The notes under the pieces: model-generated
The model's input: only the letters and a program-made list of their open reading frames with translations
Told to the model about the DNA's origin: nothing
The model's database searches: none
In this document: in pieces, positions 24,177 to 31,729 of the stretch
Layout of the letters: the number at the start of each line of letters is the position of its first letter
Position numbering within the stretch: the stretch's first letter is position 1
NCBI GenBank assembly: GCA_964557295.1
Contig: CAZKZP010000022.1
Location: forward strand, 1 to 47,225
Length of the DNA: 47,225 nt
Reading direction: 5' to 3'
Source: JBFMHP01 sp964557295
Lineage (GTDB): Bacteria; Pseudomonadota; Gammaproteobacteria; RBG-16-57-12
Made by a program: the position numbers and the translations under genes

Positions 24177-26918
24177 TCAACCACGACCACTCTGCACGAT
24201 GCGTTCGGCAATGACGTAAACCGCCTCGATCTCGCTGCAATTCCGCTCGCGCATAATCGCCGCACGCTCCGCCTTCTCGTGTTTCTCGGTCATGGCGAGC
24301 GCGAGTGACAGCGGCGGCGGCACGTTGCGGAACAGGGCTTCCAGGTTGTCGGAGAGCACCACGCCCTCGACGTCCTTGCCAGGTTCCTTGCGGGCCGACA
24401 GCAGCAGGCTGCGCTGCACGTCGGTCAGGTCCTTGAAGCGTGCGATCTGCTCGACTTCCTCCTTGGGCATGACCAGGCACAGCCACCACTCCATCATGTT
24501 GAGCATCTTGCGGCTGGCGTCGGGGAAATCCTCGAGATTCTGGGTGGCGATCCAAAACCAGGCGCCGAGCTTGCGCCACATCTTGGTGATCTTGACCACG
24601 TAACGGGCCAGCAGCGGATTCGTGGTGATGATGTGTCCCTCGTCGGTTACCACGAGCGTGGGTCTGGCATCGTGCTGGTGGCGTTCCACCAGGTCGTTGA
24701 TGTGACTCATCATGGAGATGTAGGCGACGGTGAGCTGATCCTCGTAACCTTCGCGCGCCAGCATGCCCATCTCCAAGATGGTGACGTCGGCCTCCGGCCA
24801 GCGGGTGCCTGGCCGGTTGAAGAAGTGACCGGCAAGGCCGGAGCAGAACAGCGCCATGCCGTCGCCCATCTCGATCGCCCGGTTGCGCCGGTGTTCGGGC
24901 AGGCTTTGATCCTGGCCGATGGTGTGCAAGGCGCTGACCACGTCCTGGGTGATCACCTGGTCTCGTCCGCCCTCCTTCACGGTCTTGGCTGCAAGGAAGA
25001 TGGCATTGCGGATGAGTAGCCGATCGGCGCGGCTCATGCGGGCGTCCTCGCGTTCGTCGCCGCCGGTGATCATGATCCGGGCGGCGATCTCCATCTCGCC
25101 CAGGATGTCCCGACCGCTGGTCTCGTCTTCGGCCTCGTCGTCGTCATCGATCAGGTCATCCGGCTCCTTGGCGATACGCACACGATGTTCCTTGTCCAGC
25201 ACCCGCAGCGCATCCGCGGATGGCGGCAGACTCACGTCCACGTTCGGGTTCAGGGTGACCTGGTTGACAGAGACGCCGTGGGCCTGGAAGTGCTGACCCA
25301 GCAGCGAGAAGGACCCGCCGGCCTCGATGATGAAGATGCGCGGGCGATAGACCGCGGCCATTTGTTGCAGCAGGTAGACCAACAGCGCCGACTTGCCCGC
25401 GCCGGTGGGCCCGAGGATCAGCATGTGGGCGTTCTTTTTGCGATCTTCCCGATGCAGTGGATCGAAGGCCAGCGGCTCGGCGCCGCGATTGAAGAACACC
25501 AGCCCCGGGTGGCCGGTGCCCTTCGAGCGGCCGTACAGGGGCAGCAGGTTCGCGGTATGACGGGAGAAGACCAATCGCGAGCGGCGGCTGGACTTGTCCA
25601 GCGATACGTCATAGGTCATCGGCAAGTTCCGAATGTAACTGTCCAGGGCGAGCAGATCCGCTTCCTGCAGGATCGGTTGCAGGCCATTGGGCAGCAGCAG
25701 CGCATTCAGTTGATTGACGTGGGCGCGCAGCGCCTTGGGATGCTCACCGCGCACGTAGAAGGCGATGTTCAACGGGTAGAGCTTGTTGCCCTGCGCCATC
25801 TCGCGTTCCACGAGTTCCGAGTCCTCGCGCGTCAGGGCCGCCTCGGCGGAGTCGCCCACCGCGGCCCGTTTGACCTGGGCGATATGATTGCGGGTGAAAT
25901 CCTGCGGTCTGGCCGTCAGGGTGAGCACCATCACGGTGTGCTCGGGCAGGCGATCGAACAGCGAGAAGATATGGTCTCCCGCCTGACGCTCGGCGGTCAT
26001 GTGGCCCACCTCGGGCGCCCGCCGAAGTCCTTGGATGGTGACTACGGTGTGCGGCAGGCCGTCGAACCACCAGGTGGCGGTCTCGTTGTCCGAGCGCGGC
26101 ATTGTCAGCGTCAGTCGCTCGGCCAGGTCGTAACCGAACGGGAGGTCATCGTCGCCGGGATACGGGGCCACCTCCAACAGCTTGTCGGGATCACCGTCCG
26201 TGATTGGCGGTTTCGGGTTGAACCACTTCAGCAGCCACTCGTAGAGGTCCTTGCCGGTGCCACGCCGTACCCGAATGCCGGCCGAGGCCAGCGAAGCGAC
26301 CCACTTGATCGCCACATCGTTCATCGCCTCGATCACCTCGACCGCCGACGGCGTCTTGCCCTTCACCTTCAAGCGGCGATAGAGCGTCGCGCGTACCCGG
26401 CGCACTTGTCCACGCCAGTGGGTTCCCGTTACCGCGTTGTCCTCGAACAGTCCGCCGGGGCGGGTGATCCGCGCCAGGTGCTGCGCAAACATCTCCTGAA
26501 AGTTCCGGGTGAATGGCGTGTCCCTAGCGGACGGCTGTGCGTAGGCCGCGACTTCCTTCTGAAACTCTTGCAGGCTTGGCTCATCCTGCACGTAGACCTG
26601 CAAGATCCACGGCGCTTCATCTTCTTCGGGGATGGCATCGGTGAGTGCCGTCTGGATGGCGTCACGCAGTTGCTGCATGAACTGTGGTGTGCGGGCTTCG
26701 GTGCCGGCGGGGGCGATCTCGAACAAGGCGCCCACGCTGATGCCGTCTTCCAACAGGAAGGTACGGCTGTCCGCGTCGTACTCGACCCAGGGCAGGAGAT
26801 CGGTGAACGACGGCGGCCGATCATAAAGACGCGCGACCGCTGCCGTGGTCAGCGGCGCTTCGGCCGGGTCGTGCGCCTTCTTCGCTGATTCGCTTGCCCG
26901 TGGCTTTGCCATGCTCAT
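24177..26918 (-). CDS. traC: Conjugative transfer ATPase TraC/VirB4-like (TIGR03744)
   Basis: 913 residues from the ATG at 26918, which overlaps the TGA of the lipoprotein gene. The TraC-type N-terminal domain (TDLLPWVEYDADSRTFLLED) is followed by a RecA-like ATPase with Walker A GPTGAGKSALLVYLL (about residue 500) and Walker B LVVTDEGHIITT (about 755), then ATQNLEDFPDASRKMLNMM. It powers pilus assembly and DNA transfer as part of the inner-membrane type IV secretion complex. It is full length and intact. Its 3' end is partly duplicated at 18449-18823, and the gene expected downstream (TIGR03757) is displaced to 9764. Confidence 0.95.
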   Translation of the reverse strand: MSMAKPRASESAKKAHDPAEAPLTTAAVARLYDRPPSFTDLLPWVEYDADSRTFLLEDGISVGALFEIAPAGTEARTPQFMQQLRDAIQTALTDAIPEEDEAPWILQVYVQDEPSLQEFQKEVAAYAQPSARDTPFTRNFQEMFAQHLARITRPGGLFEDNAVTGTHWRGQVRRVRATLYRRLKVKGKTPSAVEVIEAMNDVAIKWVASLASAGIRVRRGTGKDLYEWLLKWFNPKPPITDGDPDKLLEVAPYPGDDDLPFGYDLAERLTLTMPRSDNETATWWFDGLPHTVVTIQGLRRAPEVGHMTAERQAGDHIFSLFDRLPEHTVMVLTLTARPQDFTRNHIAQVKRAAVGDSAEAALTREDSELVEREMAQGNKLYPLNIAFYVRGEHPKALRAHVNQLNALLLPNGLQPILQEADLLALDSYIRNLPMTYDVSLDKSSRRSRLVFSRHTANLLPLYGRSKGTGHPGLVFFNRGAEPLAFDPLHREDRKKNAHMLILGPTGAGKSALLVYLLQQMAAVYRPRIFIIEAGGSFSLLGQHFQAHGVSVNQVTLNPNVDVSLPPSADALRVLDKEHRVRIAKEPDDLIDDDDEAEDETSGRDILGEMEIAARIMITGGDEREDARMSRADRLLIRNAIFLAAKTVKEGGRDQVITQDVVSALHTIGQDQSLPEHRRNRAIEMGDGMALFCSGLAGHFFNRPGTRWPEADVTILEMGMLAREGYEDQLTVAYISMMSHINDLVERHQHDARPTLVVTDEGHIITTNPLLARYVVKITKMWRKLGAWFWIATQNLEDFPDASRKMLNMMEWWLCLVMPKEEVEQIARFKDLTDVQRSLLLSARKEPGKDVEGVVLSDNLEALFRNVPPPLSLALAMTEKHEKAERAAIMRERNCSEIEAVYVIAERIVQSGRG

Positions 26919-27331
26919 TTCCGCTGCGCCCCGGCCGGCACTTCGCCGGGCAGTGCATACTCGATCCGCTCGTACATGGGGAAGGTCGTCACGTAGCCGG
27001 GCACCGGCACCTGCTCGTCGCCCGCGAGATGCGGAAACACGTACATCACCAGGCTCGGATTCGGCAGGCGGGGGAAGGTCATGTCGATCTCGTCGTGGGC
27101 GTCTCGTGTGTAGCCATGCAATGCGTCGTCGCCGTCGACGATTGGACGATCGCCCAGCGTTTGACGCATTGCCATCGGATCGTGCGCACCCATCTCCCGG
27201 ATGTGTTGCTCGTAGATCGTCTTCATGGGCGGTCCGTCCTGCGGTAACACGGCGTTTTTGGTGCCGGCACAGCCCGTCAGCACGAGGCTAATCAAGCCGA
27301 GCGCGGTGGTGAGGTTCGATGGATTGCGCAT
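26915..27331 (-). CDS. ICE lipoprotein, TIGR03751 family
   Basis: 138 residues from the ATG at 27331 (MRNPSNLTTALGLISLVLTG followed by Cys), a lipoprotein signal with lipobox LTGC at about residue 22. The mature part reads MKTIYEQHIREMGAHDPMA and ends with VFPHLAGDEQVPVPGYVTTF and MYERIEYALPGEV, the family signature. It is a predicted VirB7/TraV-like outer-membrane lipoprotein that stabilises the secretion channel. The longer frame to 27526 is an overlap with the upstream gene. Its start lies inside the TIGR03752 gene and its stop overlaps traC, indicating tight translational coupling. Confidence 0.9.
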   Translation of the reverse strand: MRNPSNLTTALGLISLVLTGCAGTKNAVLPQDGPPMKTIYEQHIREMGAHDPMAMRQTLGDRPIVDGDDALHGYTRDAHDEIDMTFPRLPNPSLVMYVFPHLAGDEQVPVPGYVTTFPMYERIEYALPGEVPAGAQRK

Positions 27332-28688
27332 GATCGAGTTTCCTGCCTTTGAGATCGAGATCGATGGGGAGCTCGACGTCGACGTGGATGGCGAGTCGGG
27401 TCCCGGCCGGCGCGAAGACGGCGTCGAAGCTCTGGGACTGGCGTTCCAGGAGCCACTTGGCGACCTCGTCGCTGCCGCCGGCGATTGTCTTGCCGAGCAC
27501 GTACGCGCCGGCGTCGCCGGTGACACTGCTGGTCGCCGCGCCGCTCTCGCCGACCACTGTGGTCGTCTCCGCGGCGGCTGCGGCGTCGGCCGCCGCCTGG
27601 ATGGCCGTTACGCCGATACGCTGGGTGAGAAATGCTGGGGCGTTGGTCTTGCGCGCGCCGCTGATGCAGGGGATGCCCTGTTGATCAGAGATCCAGCCCA
27701 GCGGCCGGTTGGCGCCGCCGCTCCCGCCGCTGCGGTCATCTCCGGAGATGGTGCGGATGGTCCCGTCGTCGAAGACGAAGGTGACGGAGTCGAGCCGGCC
27801 GGTGACGCAGGACAAGGTCCAGTCGCCGATGGCCGTGCCGCTCCACACCATCCCTTGCACGCCGGGCACGGTGAGACCGTTGGCGGCCAGGTTGTCGCGA
27901 CCGGTGATCACCTTGAACGGCATGGGGTCGCGCACCTGACCCCGTACCGGCACGCGACCGACCAGGGCCGTCATGGCCGTCGAGCCGATGAGCGTGGCGT
28001 TGCGCGGAACGGTGTAGACGGGGCGCTGGGTGTCCGGCTCCCGCGAGATGTCGGCGGGGCGTTCCGGGGCGCCGTTCGGCGTCCCGTCGGCGGGGTGGCT
28101 GACGCGGTGCGACATGCCATTCCCTTTTTTTGCGACGCGCGAACCGTCGTCGATGGCGTCCAGCGGATCGATCCAGACCAGTGCACCGGCGGATGATACC
28201 CCTGCCCCGCCGCCGTCGAATCCCAAGCCGACCGGGATGTCGCCCGCGCCCTTGGTCGGTTTCACCTGCGACAGCGATTGCGACAAGGCGTCCACACGCG
28301 CGGTCAGCGAGGACAGCACGCCGGAATCGAGCCGCTCGCTCGCGGCTTGGTCGTTCTCACGCGACATAAGTTCGCGCTTGACGCGGGTCGTCACGTTCTC
28401 CTCGATCTGGGCGCGACTGCTGAGGAGGCGCTGGTTCTCGTTGCGCAGCGTCGCGTTGTCCTGCCGCAGGGCTTCGACCTCCGCGGTCATCGCCGCGACG
28501 TTCGCCGTGAGGGTCTTTATGGTGTCGGCCGGCGTGTCGGCGTCCGGCACCGGGGCGCGCGGCACGGCGTCCATCGTGATCGGGGCATCCGTTTCGTTGG
28601 AGCACGACTTGACACTGACGAACACCAGTATGAGCACCACGACGCCGGCGAGGATAGGCAACAGTCGATTGCTGGTCGCGACGGCCAT
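27288..28688 (-). CDS. ICE protein TIGR03752 (TraB/VirB10-like)
   Basis: 466 residues. An N-terminal membrane anchor (LPILAGVVVLILVFVSV, about 10-27) is followed by a coiled coil (about 58-115, IKTLTANVAAMTAEVEALRQ onward). A proline/glycine linker leads to a periplasmic domain with VYTVPRNATLIGSTAMTALV, VPVRGQVRDPMPFKVITGRD and GWISDQQGIPCISGARK, characteristic of this TraB/VirB10-like family, which links the inner and outer membrane parts of the secretion channel. The gene overlaps the lipoprotein gene by 44 bp. Confidence 0.93.
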   Translation of the reverse strand: MAVATSNRLLPILAGVVVLILVFVSVKSCSNETDAPITMDAVPRAPVPDADTPADTIKTLTANVAAMTAEVEALRQDNATLRNENQRLLSSRAQIEENVTTRVKRELMSRENDQAASERLDSGVLSSLTARVDALSQSLSQVKPTKGAGDIPVGLGFDGGGAGVSSAGALVWIDPLDAIDDGSRVAKKGNGMSHRVSHPADGTPNGAPERPADISREPDTQRPVYTVPRNATLIGSTAMTALVGRVPVRGQVRDPMPFKVITGRDNLAANGLTVPGVQGMVWSGTAIGDWTLSCVTGRLDSVTFVFDDGTIRTISGDDRSGGSGGANRPLGWISDQQGIPCISGARKTNAPAFLTQRIGVTAIQAAADAAAAAETTTVVGESGAATSSVTGDAGAYVLGKTIAGGSDEVAKWLLERQSQSFDAVFAPAGTRLAIHVDVELPIDLDLKGRKLDHAQSIEPHHRARLD

Positions 28689-28693
28689 GGGGT

Positions 28694-29497
28694 CTACCGC
28701 GAGGACTCGAATGGCCGAGCCGAGATGAGATACACGGCCGTGGTGTCGGCGTCGCCGCCGGCGGGCGACAGGCGATGATGCTGGAAGGTCGCGGCCAGCC
28801 AGGTACCGCGCAGATCGCGCGGATCCAGCGTCTGCGGCCGGTCGGTCCGGTTGATCAGCTTGACGGCCGTGACGTACAGGCCGCCCGCACGCCAGGCCAC
28901 CAGCGGTGTCGCGTCGACCGCGCCGCCACGCATCAGGACCATGGGTTCGCCTGCCACTGGCACACGCACGATGCCAGGCCGCTCTTGGACGAGGCGCGCG
29001 GGGGCATAGAGCTGTTGGGACGCGAAACGCGTCAAGGCGACGTAGCCATATCGCGGAGGCATGTCGGGATCATCGGCGTGCAAATCGGTCTGGCCGGGCT
29101 CGGTCTCACGGGCGGCCTTCACGAACACCTGCACGGGATGGGTCTGCCCACCCTCTTTCGACGCCGACACGTCGAAGAGATAGATCGGTCCACCGTCGAG
29201 CGTGCGCACCATGACACGGGTGGCGTCGAAGGGCGCGTTGGCGAGGAAGTAGACCGTGCCGTCGACACTCTGGGTGCGCAGCAGCGACTGCAAGGCTGCG
29301 GGTACGCCCACCTGGACCGGGCCGGGTAGATGCACCAGGCGTTCGTGGCCCACCTCGAGGTCGAGCCGGATGGGTGTCTTGCTCCACTCGATGCGCTCGG
29401 TGAACTCGGGGTCGGCATGGACGATCGACTGCATCGACAACAACGCCAGCCAGAGCCAGAAGGAGAAAATACGCTCGAGATCGTTCTTCGTAGGCAT
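28694..29497 (-). CDS. ICE protein TIGR03749 (TraK/VirB9-like)
   Basis: 267 residues from the ATG at 29497 (a start at 29524 would overlap the upstream gene). It carries a signal peptide (FWLWLALLSMQSIVHA, cleavage near residue 28). The mature part has ERIEWSKTPIRLDLEVGHER, GTVYFLANAPFDATRVMVRT and AVKLINRTDRPQTLDPRDLRG, family features of this TraK/VirB9-like secretin component in the periplasm. It is followed at 5 bp by the TIGR03752 gene. Confidence 0.92.
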   Translation of the reverse strand: MPTKNDLERIFSFWLWLALLSMQSIVHADPEFTERIEWSKTPIRLDLEVGHERLVHLPGPVQVGVPAALQSLLRTQSVDGTVYFLANAPFDATRVMVRTLDGGPIYLFDVSASKEGGQTHPVQVFVKAARETEPGQTDLHADDPDMPPRYGYVALTRFASQQLYAPARLVQERPGIVRVPVAGEPMVLMRGGAVDATPLVAWRAGGLYVTAVKLINRTDRPQTLDPRDLRGTWLAATFQHHRLSPAGGDADTTAVYLISARPFESSR

Positions 29498-29514
29498 GCG
29501 TCGTTCCCGTTGCG

Positions 29515-30168
29515 TCAGCCGCACTGTTTGGATCGATCGGTGACTTCAGATTCGGTCAGCCGCCGCGGCCCCTCCCCTGCGAAACCATCCAGCGCCAGTC
29601 CCCAGGGGTTGGTTTCCGGATCGACGGCGAGGCGCACCACACGCAAGGGATAACGGATGGTCGTCTTCTTCACGGTCATCCCTTTCACCGACTCGTAGAG
29701 TTCGAGGTCCAGCCACACAACCCAGACCCCGGGTGCGGGCACGTCCACGCGCCGTTCCTCGTAGCCATGACCCGGGACCTCCTGCACACCGCGCACGCGG
29801 TAGGTCAACTCGCCTTGTTTGCCCTTCAACTCCATGTCGGCGACGAGGTCTGCCCGATAGCGCGGGGTGACATACGACGAGATGCGAAAGATCGCCTTGC
29901 CATAGTCCCGCGCGCCGTCCTCGGGCCAGCGATTGAGCTGCTGAAAGACATAGAAGGCGAAGGTGTACACGTTGGCCGGCGGCACTTCGTCGACGGACAG
30001 CGTGGCCCCGGAACGCAGATCCGGCGGCACGTGCACGGTCAGATGCCGTGGTGACTGACTCCAGCCGAACCACAGCGCCAGGATGACGACCACCTGCACA
30101 CCAATGATCACCCATAGCGAGCGCAGATGGGCGCGCACGTTATCGATCTCGTGACGGTAGCGTCGCAC
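29515..30168 (-). CDS. ICE protein TIGR03746 (TraE/VirB8-like)
   Basis: 217 residues with one membrane segment near the N-terminus (LWVIIGVQVVVILALWFGW, about 18-36) and a periplasmic domain with NVYTFAFYVFQQLNRWPEDG, PRYRADLVADMELKG and VVWLDLELYESVKGMTVKKT. This is the assembly factor of the mating-pair complex that corresponds to VirB8/TraE. The start overlaps the end of the preceding gene by 29 bp. Confidence 0.92.
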   Translation of the reverse strand: MRRYRHEIDNVRAHLRSLWVIIGVQVVVILALWFGWSQSPRHLTVHVPPDLRSGATLSVDEVPPANVYTFAFYVFQQLNRWPEDGARDYGKAIFRISSYVTPRYRADLVADMELKGKQGELTYRVRGVQEVPGHGYEERRVDVPAPGVWVVWLDLELYESVKGMTVKKTTIRYPLRVVRLAVDPETNPWGLALDGFAGEGPRRLTESEVTDRSKQCG

Positions 30169-30520
30169 CGCGCGTCCTCCCGATATCCCAGGCGCCGCTG
30201 CGCCGAATGAACGGCGATCGGCGCAAGCCGCTCTCGTGCAGGCGGATGGCGATCCGTTGCTGGTAATACCCGTCGGGGCGACCGCGCTTGAGCCGCTGGA
30301 ACAGGCCCGCCACCACGATGACCGTGGCCACCACCCCCACCCCGGCGATGCCGAAGCCCATGGTGACCGCGCCCATCAGCCCCGCCAGGAGGAGGGAGAC
30401 AGGCAACCAGACGAGCGCGGCCACACCAACGATGACGCCCAGCTCGGACGACGAACAACCCTTGAAGATCGCCGGCTCGGCGTTGAGCCGATCGGCCAGA
30501 ATGTCGTCGCGGCCGGACAT
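30140..30520 (-). CDS. ICE membrane protein TIGR03750 (TraL-like)
   Basis: 126 residues. DILADRLNAEPAIFKGCSSS precedes two membrane segments (LGVIVGVAALVWLPVSLLLA and VTMGFGIAGVGVVATVIVVA), then RPDGYYQQRIAIRLHESGL. This matches the small TraL/VirB3-like inner-membrane component of this ICE class. It sits 8 bp downstream of the pilin-like gene. Confidence 0.9.
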   Translation of the reverse strand: MSGRDDILADRLNAEPAIFKGCSSSELGVIVGVAALVWLPVSLLLAGLMGAVTMGFGIAGVGVVATVIVVAGLFQRLKRGRPDGYYQQRIAIRLHESGLRRSPFIRRSGAWDIGRTRGATLPSRDR

Positions 30521-30527
30521 GCGATAC

Positions 30528-30875
30528 TCAGATGATGCCGGCCGCTTCGGTCAGCAGATAGCTGGCGAAGATCAGGACCACGGCGCCGACGATGCCCAAC
30601 ACGCCGACCTCCGCCCACTCGGCCTTGCCCTGCCGTGCCTCATTGAACTTCGCGAACCCGAGATAGGCAATCCACAGGAACCCGAGCACTGCGATGGCCA
30701 GGCCGAGCACCAGGCCGCCATCTTTGATGTAGCCTTGGATGAGCCCGATCCAGTCACCCGCCGCCGGCGCCGTACTGGGCGCCACCGGGACCGGCAAGGC
30801 CGCCCACACCGACGGATGCCCGGACATCGCCAGCAGCCCGACCGCGGTCGCGCCCTTTCTGATCAACTTCGCCAT
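30528..30875 (-). CDS. ICE pilin-like membrane protein TIGR03745
   Basis: 115 residues. A signal sequence ending ..VWA-A near residue 25 is followed by two hydrophobic segments (GLVLGLAIAVLGFLWIAYLG and VGVLGIVGAVVLIFASYLL) flanking a short charged loop (NEARQGKAEWAE). This is the topology of TraA/VirB2-type pilins, and the family is thought to supply the conjugative pilus subunit or a close membrane partner. A 90-bp gap separates it from the TIGR03758 gene upstream; I see no terminator there. Confidence 0.88.
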   Translation of the reverse strand: MAKLIRKGATAVGLLAMSGHPSVWAALPVPVAPSTAPAAGDWIGLIQGYIKDGGLVLGLAIAVLGFLWIAYLGFAKFNEARQGKAEWAEVGVLGIVGAVVLIFASYLLTEAAGII

Positions 30876-30966
30876 GATCGCTTTCCTCCGAGGTAACGGG
30901 GTTTCCCCCTCGATGAATACCGGGGCAACCCCCGAACCTTTGCCGCAATGGCCCGAATCAGCGCCA

Positions 30967-31197
30967 TCACCGCAGATAAAAACCCAACACCATGAGCACG
31001 ATGCTCGCGCGCAGCGCGCTCCACATCACGTCGAATAGGCCGACCTGCCCGTCCTGCCACGCGCGGAAGGTGCCCAGCGTCACCCAGATCACCCACACGA
31101 AGGCGAGCACGATCACCACGGAGGCGATGGCCGTCAGCAGCATCGCAGGGGTGACTCCGGAACCGGCCTGGAATGCCGCGTCTTGGGCGGGTGTCAT
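30967..31197 (-). CDS. ICE membrane protein TIGR03758
   Basis: 76 residues with two membrane segments (LLTAIASVVIVLAFVWVIWV and SALRASIVLMVLGFYLR) separated by the typical GTFRAWQDGQVGLFDVM. This is a small inner-membrane protein conserved at this position between RAQPRD and TIGR03745 in such ICEs; precise role unknown. Confidence 0.88.
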   Translation of the reverse strand: MTPAQDAAFQAGSGVTPAMLLTAIASVVIVLAFVWVIWVTLGTFRAWQDGQVGLFDVMWSALRASIVLMVLGFYLR

Positions 31198-31206
31198 GAC
31201 TTTTCC

Positions 31207-31509
31207 TCACCGGCGGTAGTCGCCGCGCAAAGGCGGAAAGGTCCTTGGCTCCGACCGAGGTGCATCGATGTGATCCTGGATGCCTTGCTGCATTCTCGAC
31301 AGATCCTGGCGCAGCCACTCATAACGGAAGCGGATGCGCGCGTCGGGCTCGGCCTGGGATTCCGCCTGTCGGATCAGCGCTTCGAGTGCACCGAGTTCAT
31401 GGGTGATCCGCGCCAGCGCCTCACGCTCGGCGTCCGCATCCGCAATCGCTGACTGCATCGGCAAAGCCGTGCTGAGCAGTCCCACGATCAGCAGGTGGGC
31501 GATACGCAT
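31207..31509 (-). CDS. ICE RAQPRD-family periplasmic protein (TIGR01690)
   Basis: 100 residues from the ATG at 31509, which has AGGAAG six bases upstream; ATGs at 31533 and 31524 are alternatives. The signal peptide is MRIAHLLIVGLLSTALPMQS. The mature helical protein (EREALARITHELGALEALIR, RIRFRYEWLRQDLSRMQQGI) ends RTFPPLRGDYRR, close to the name-giving terminal motif. The role in transfer is not known. It is the first gene of the downstream half of the secretion operon after the hipBA-TOPRIM insertion. Confidence 0.88.
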   Translation of the reverse strand: MRIAHLLIVGLLSTALPMQSAIADADAEREALARITHELGALEALIRQAESQAEPDARIRFRYEWLRQDLSRMQQGIQDHIDAPRSEPRTFPPLRGDYRR

Positions 31510-31729
31510 CGATGTCTTCCTCATGTCGTTCATGAGGAGCCATGGTGCGGTATCGGGTTAGGATGGGATACGGAAAATCAATTCCGTGAGGTGCGGGGTT
31601 TTTCGATGGCGGTGGCGAAATATGGATCTGTCTTGTGTGGCACCTTACGGTGAGACCTGAACCCTGTAATTACGGATTTGCTCCCCAGGTGTAAAACTTG
31701 CTTTGGTCCGGTATAAGACTCTTAGTCAG

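Noticed and set aside
23934..24579. A 214-codon minus-strand frame across the 3' end of traC
   Set aside because: Out of frame with traC and arginine-rich as expected of a GC-rich shadow; no domain recognised.
25185..26888. A 567-codon open frame on the plus strand
   Set aside because: Antisense to traC with no recognisable motif; traC has Walker motifs and family structure in the opposite frame.
27225..28196. A 323-codon plus-strand open frame
   Set aside because: Antisense to TIGR03752, which has a membrane anchor, coiled coil and family motifs.
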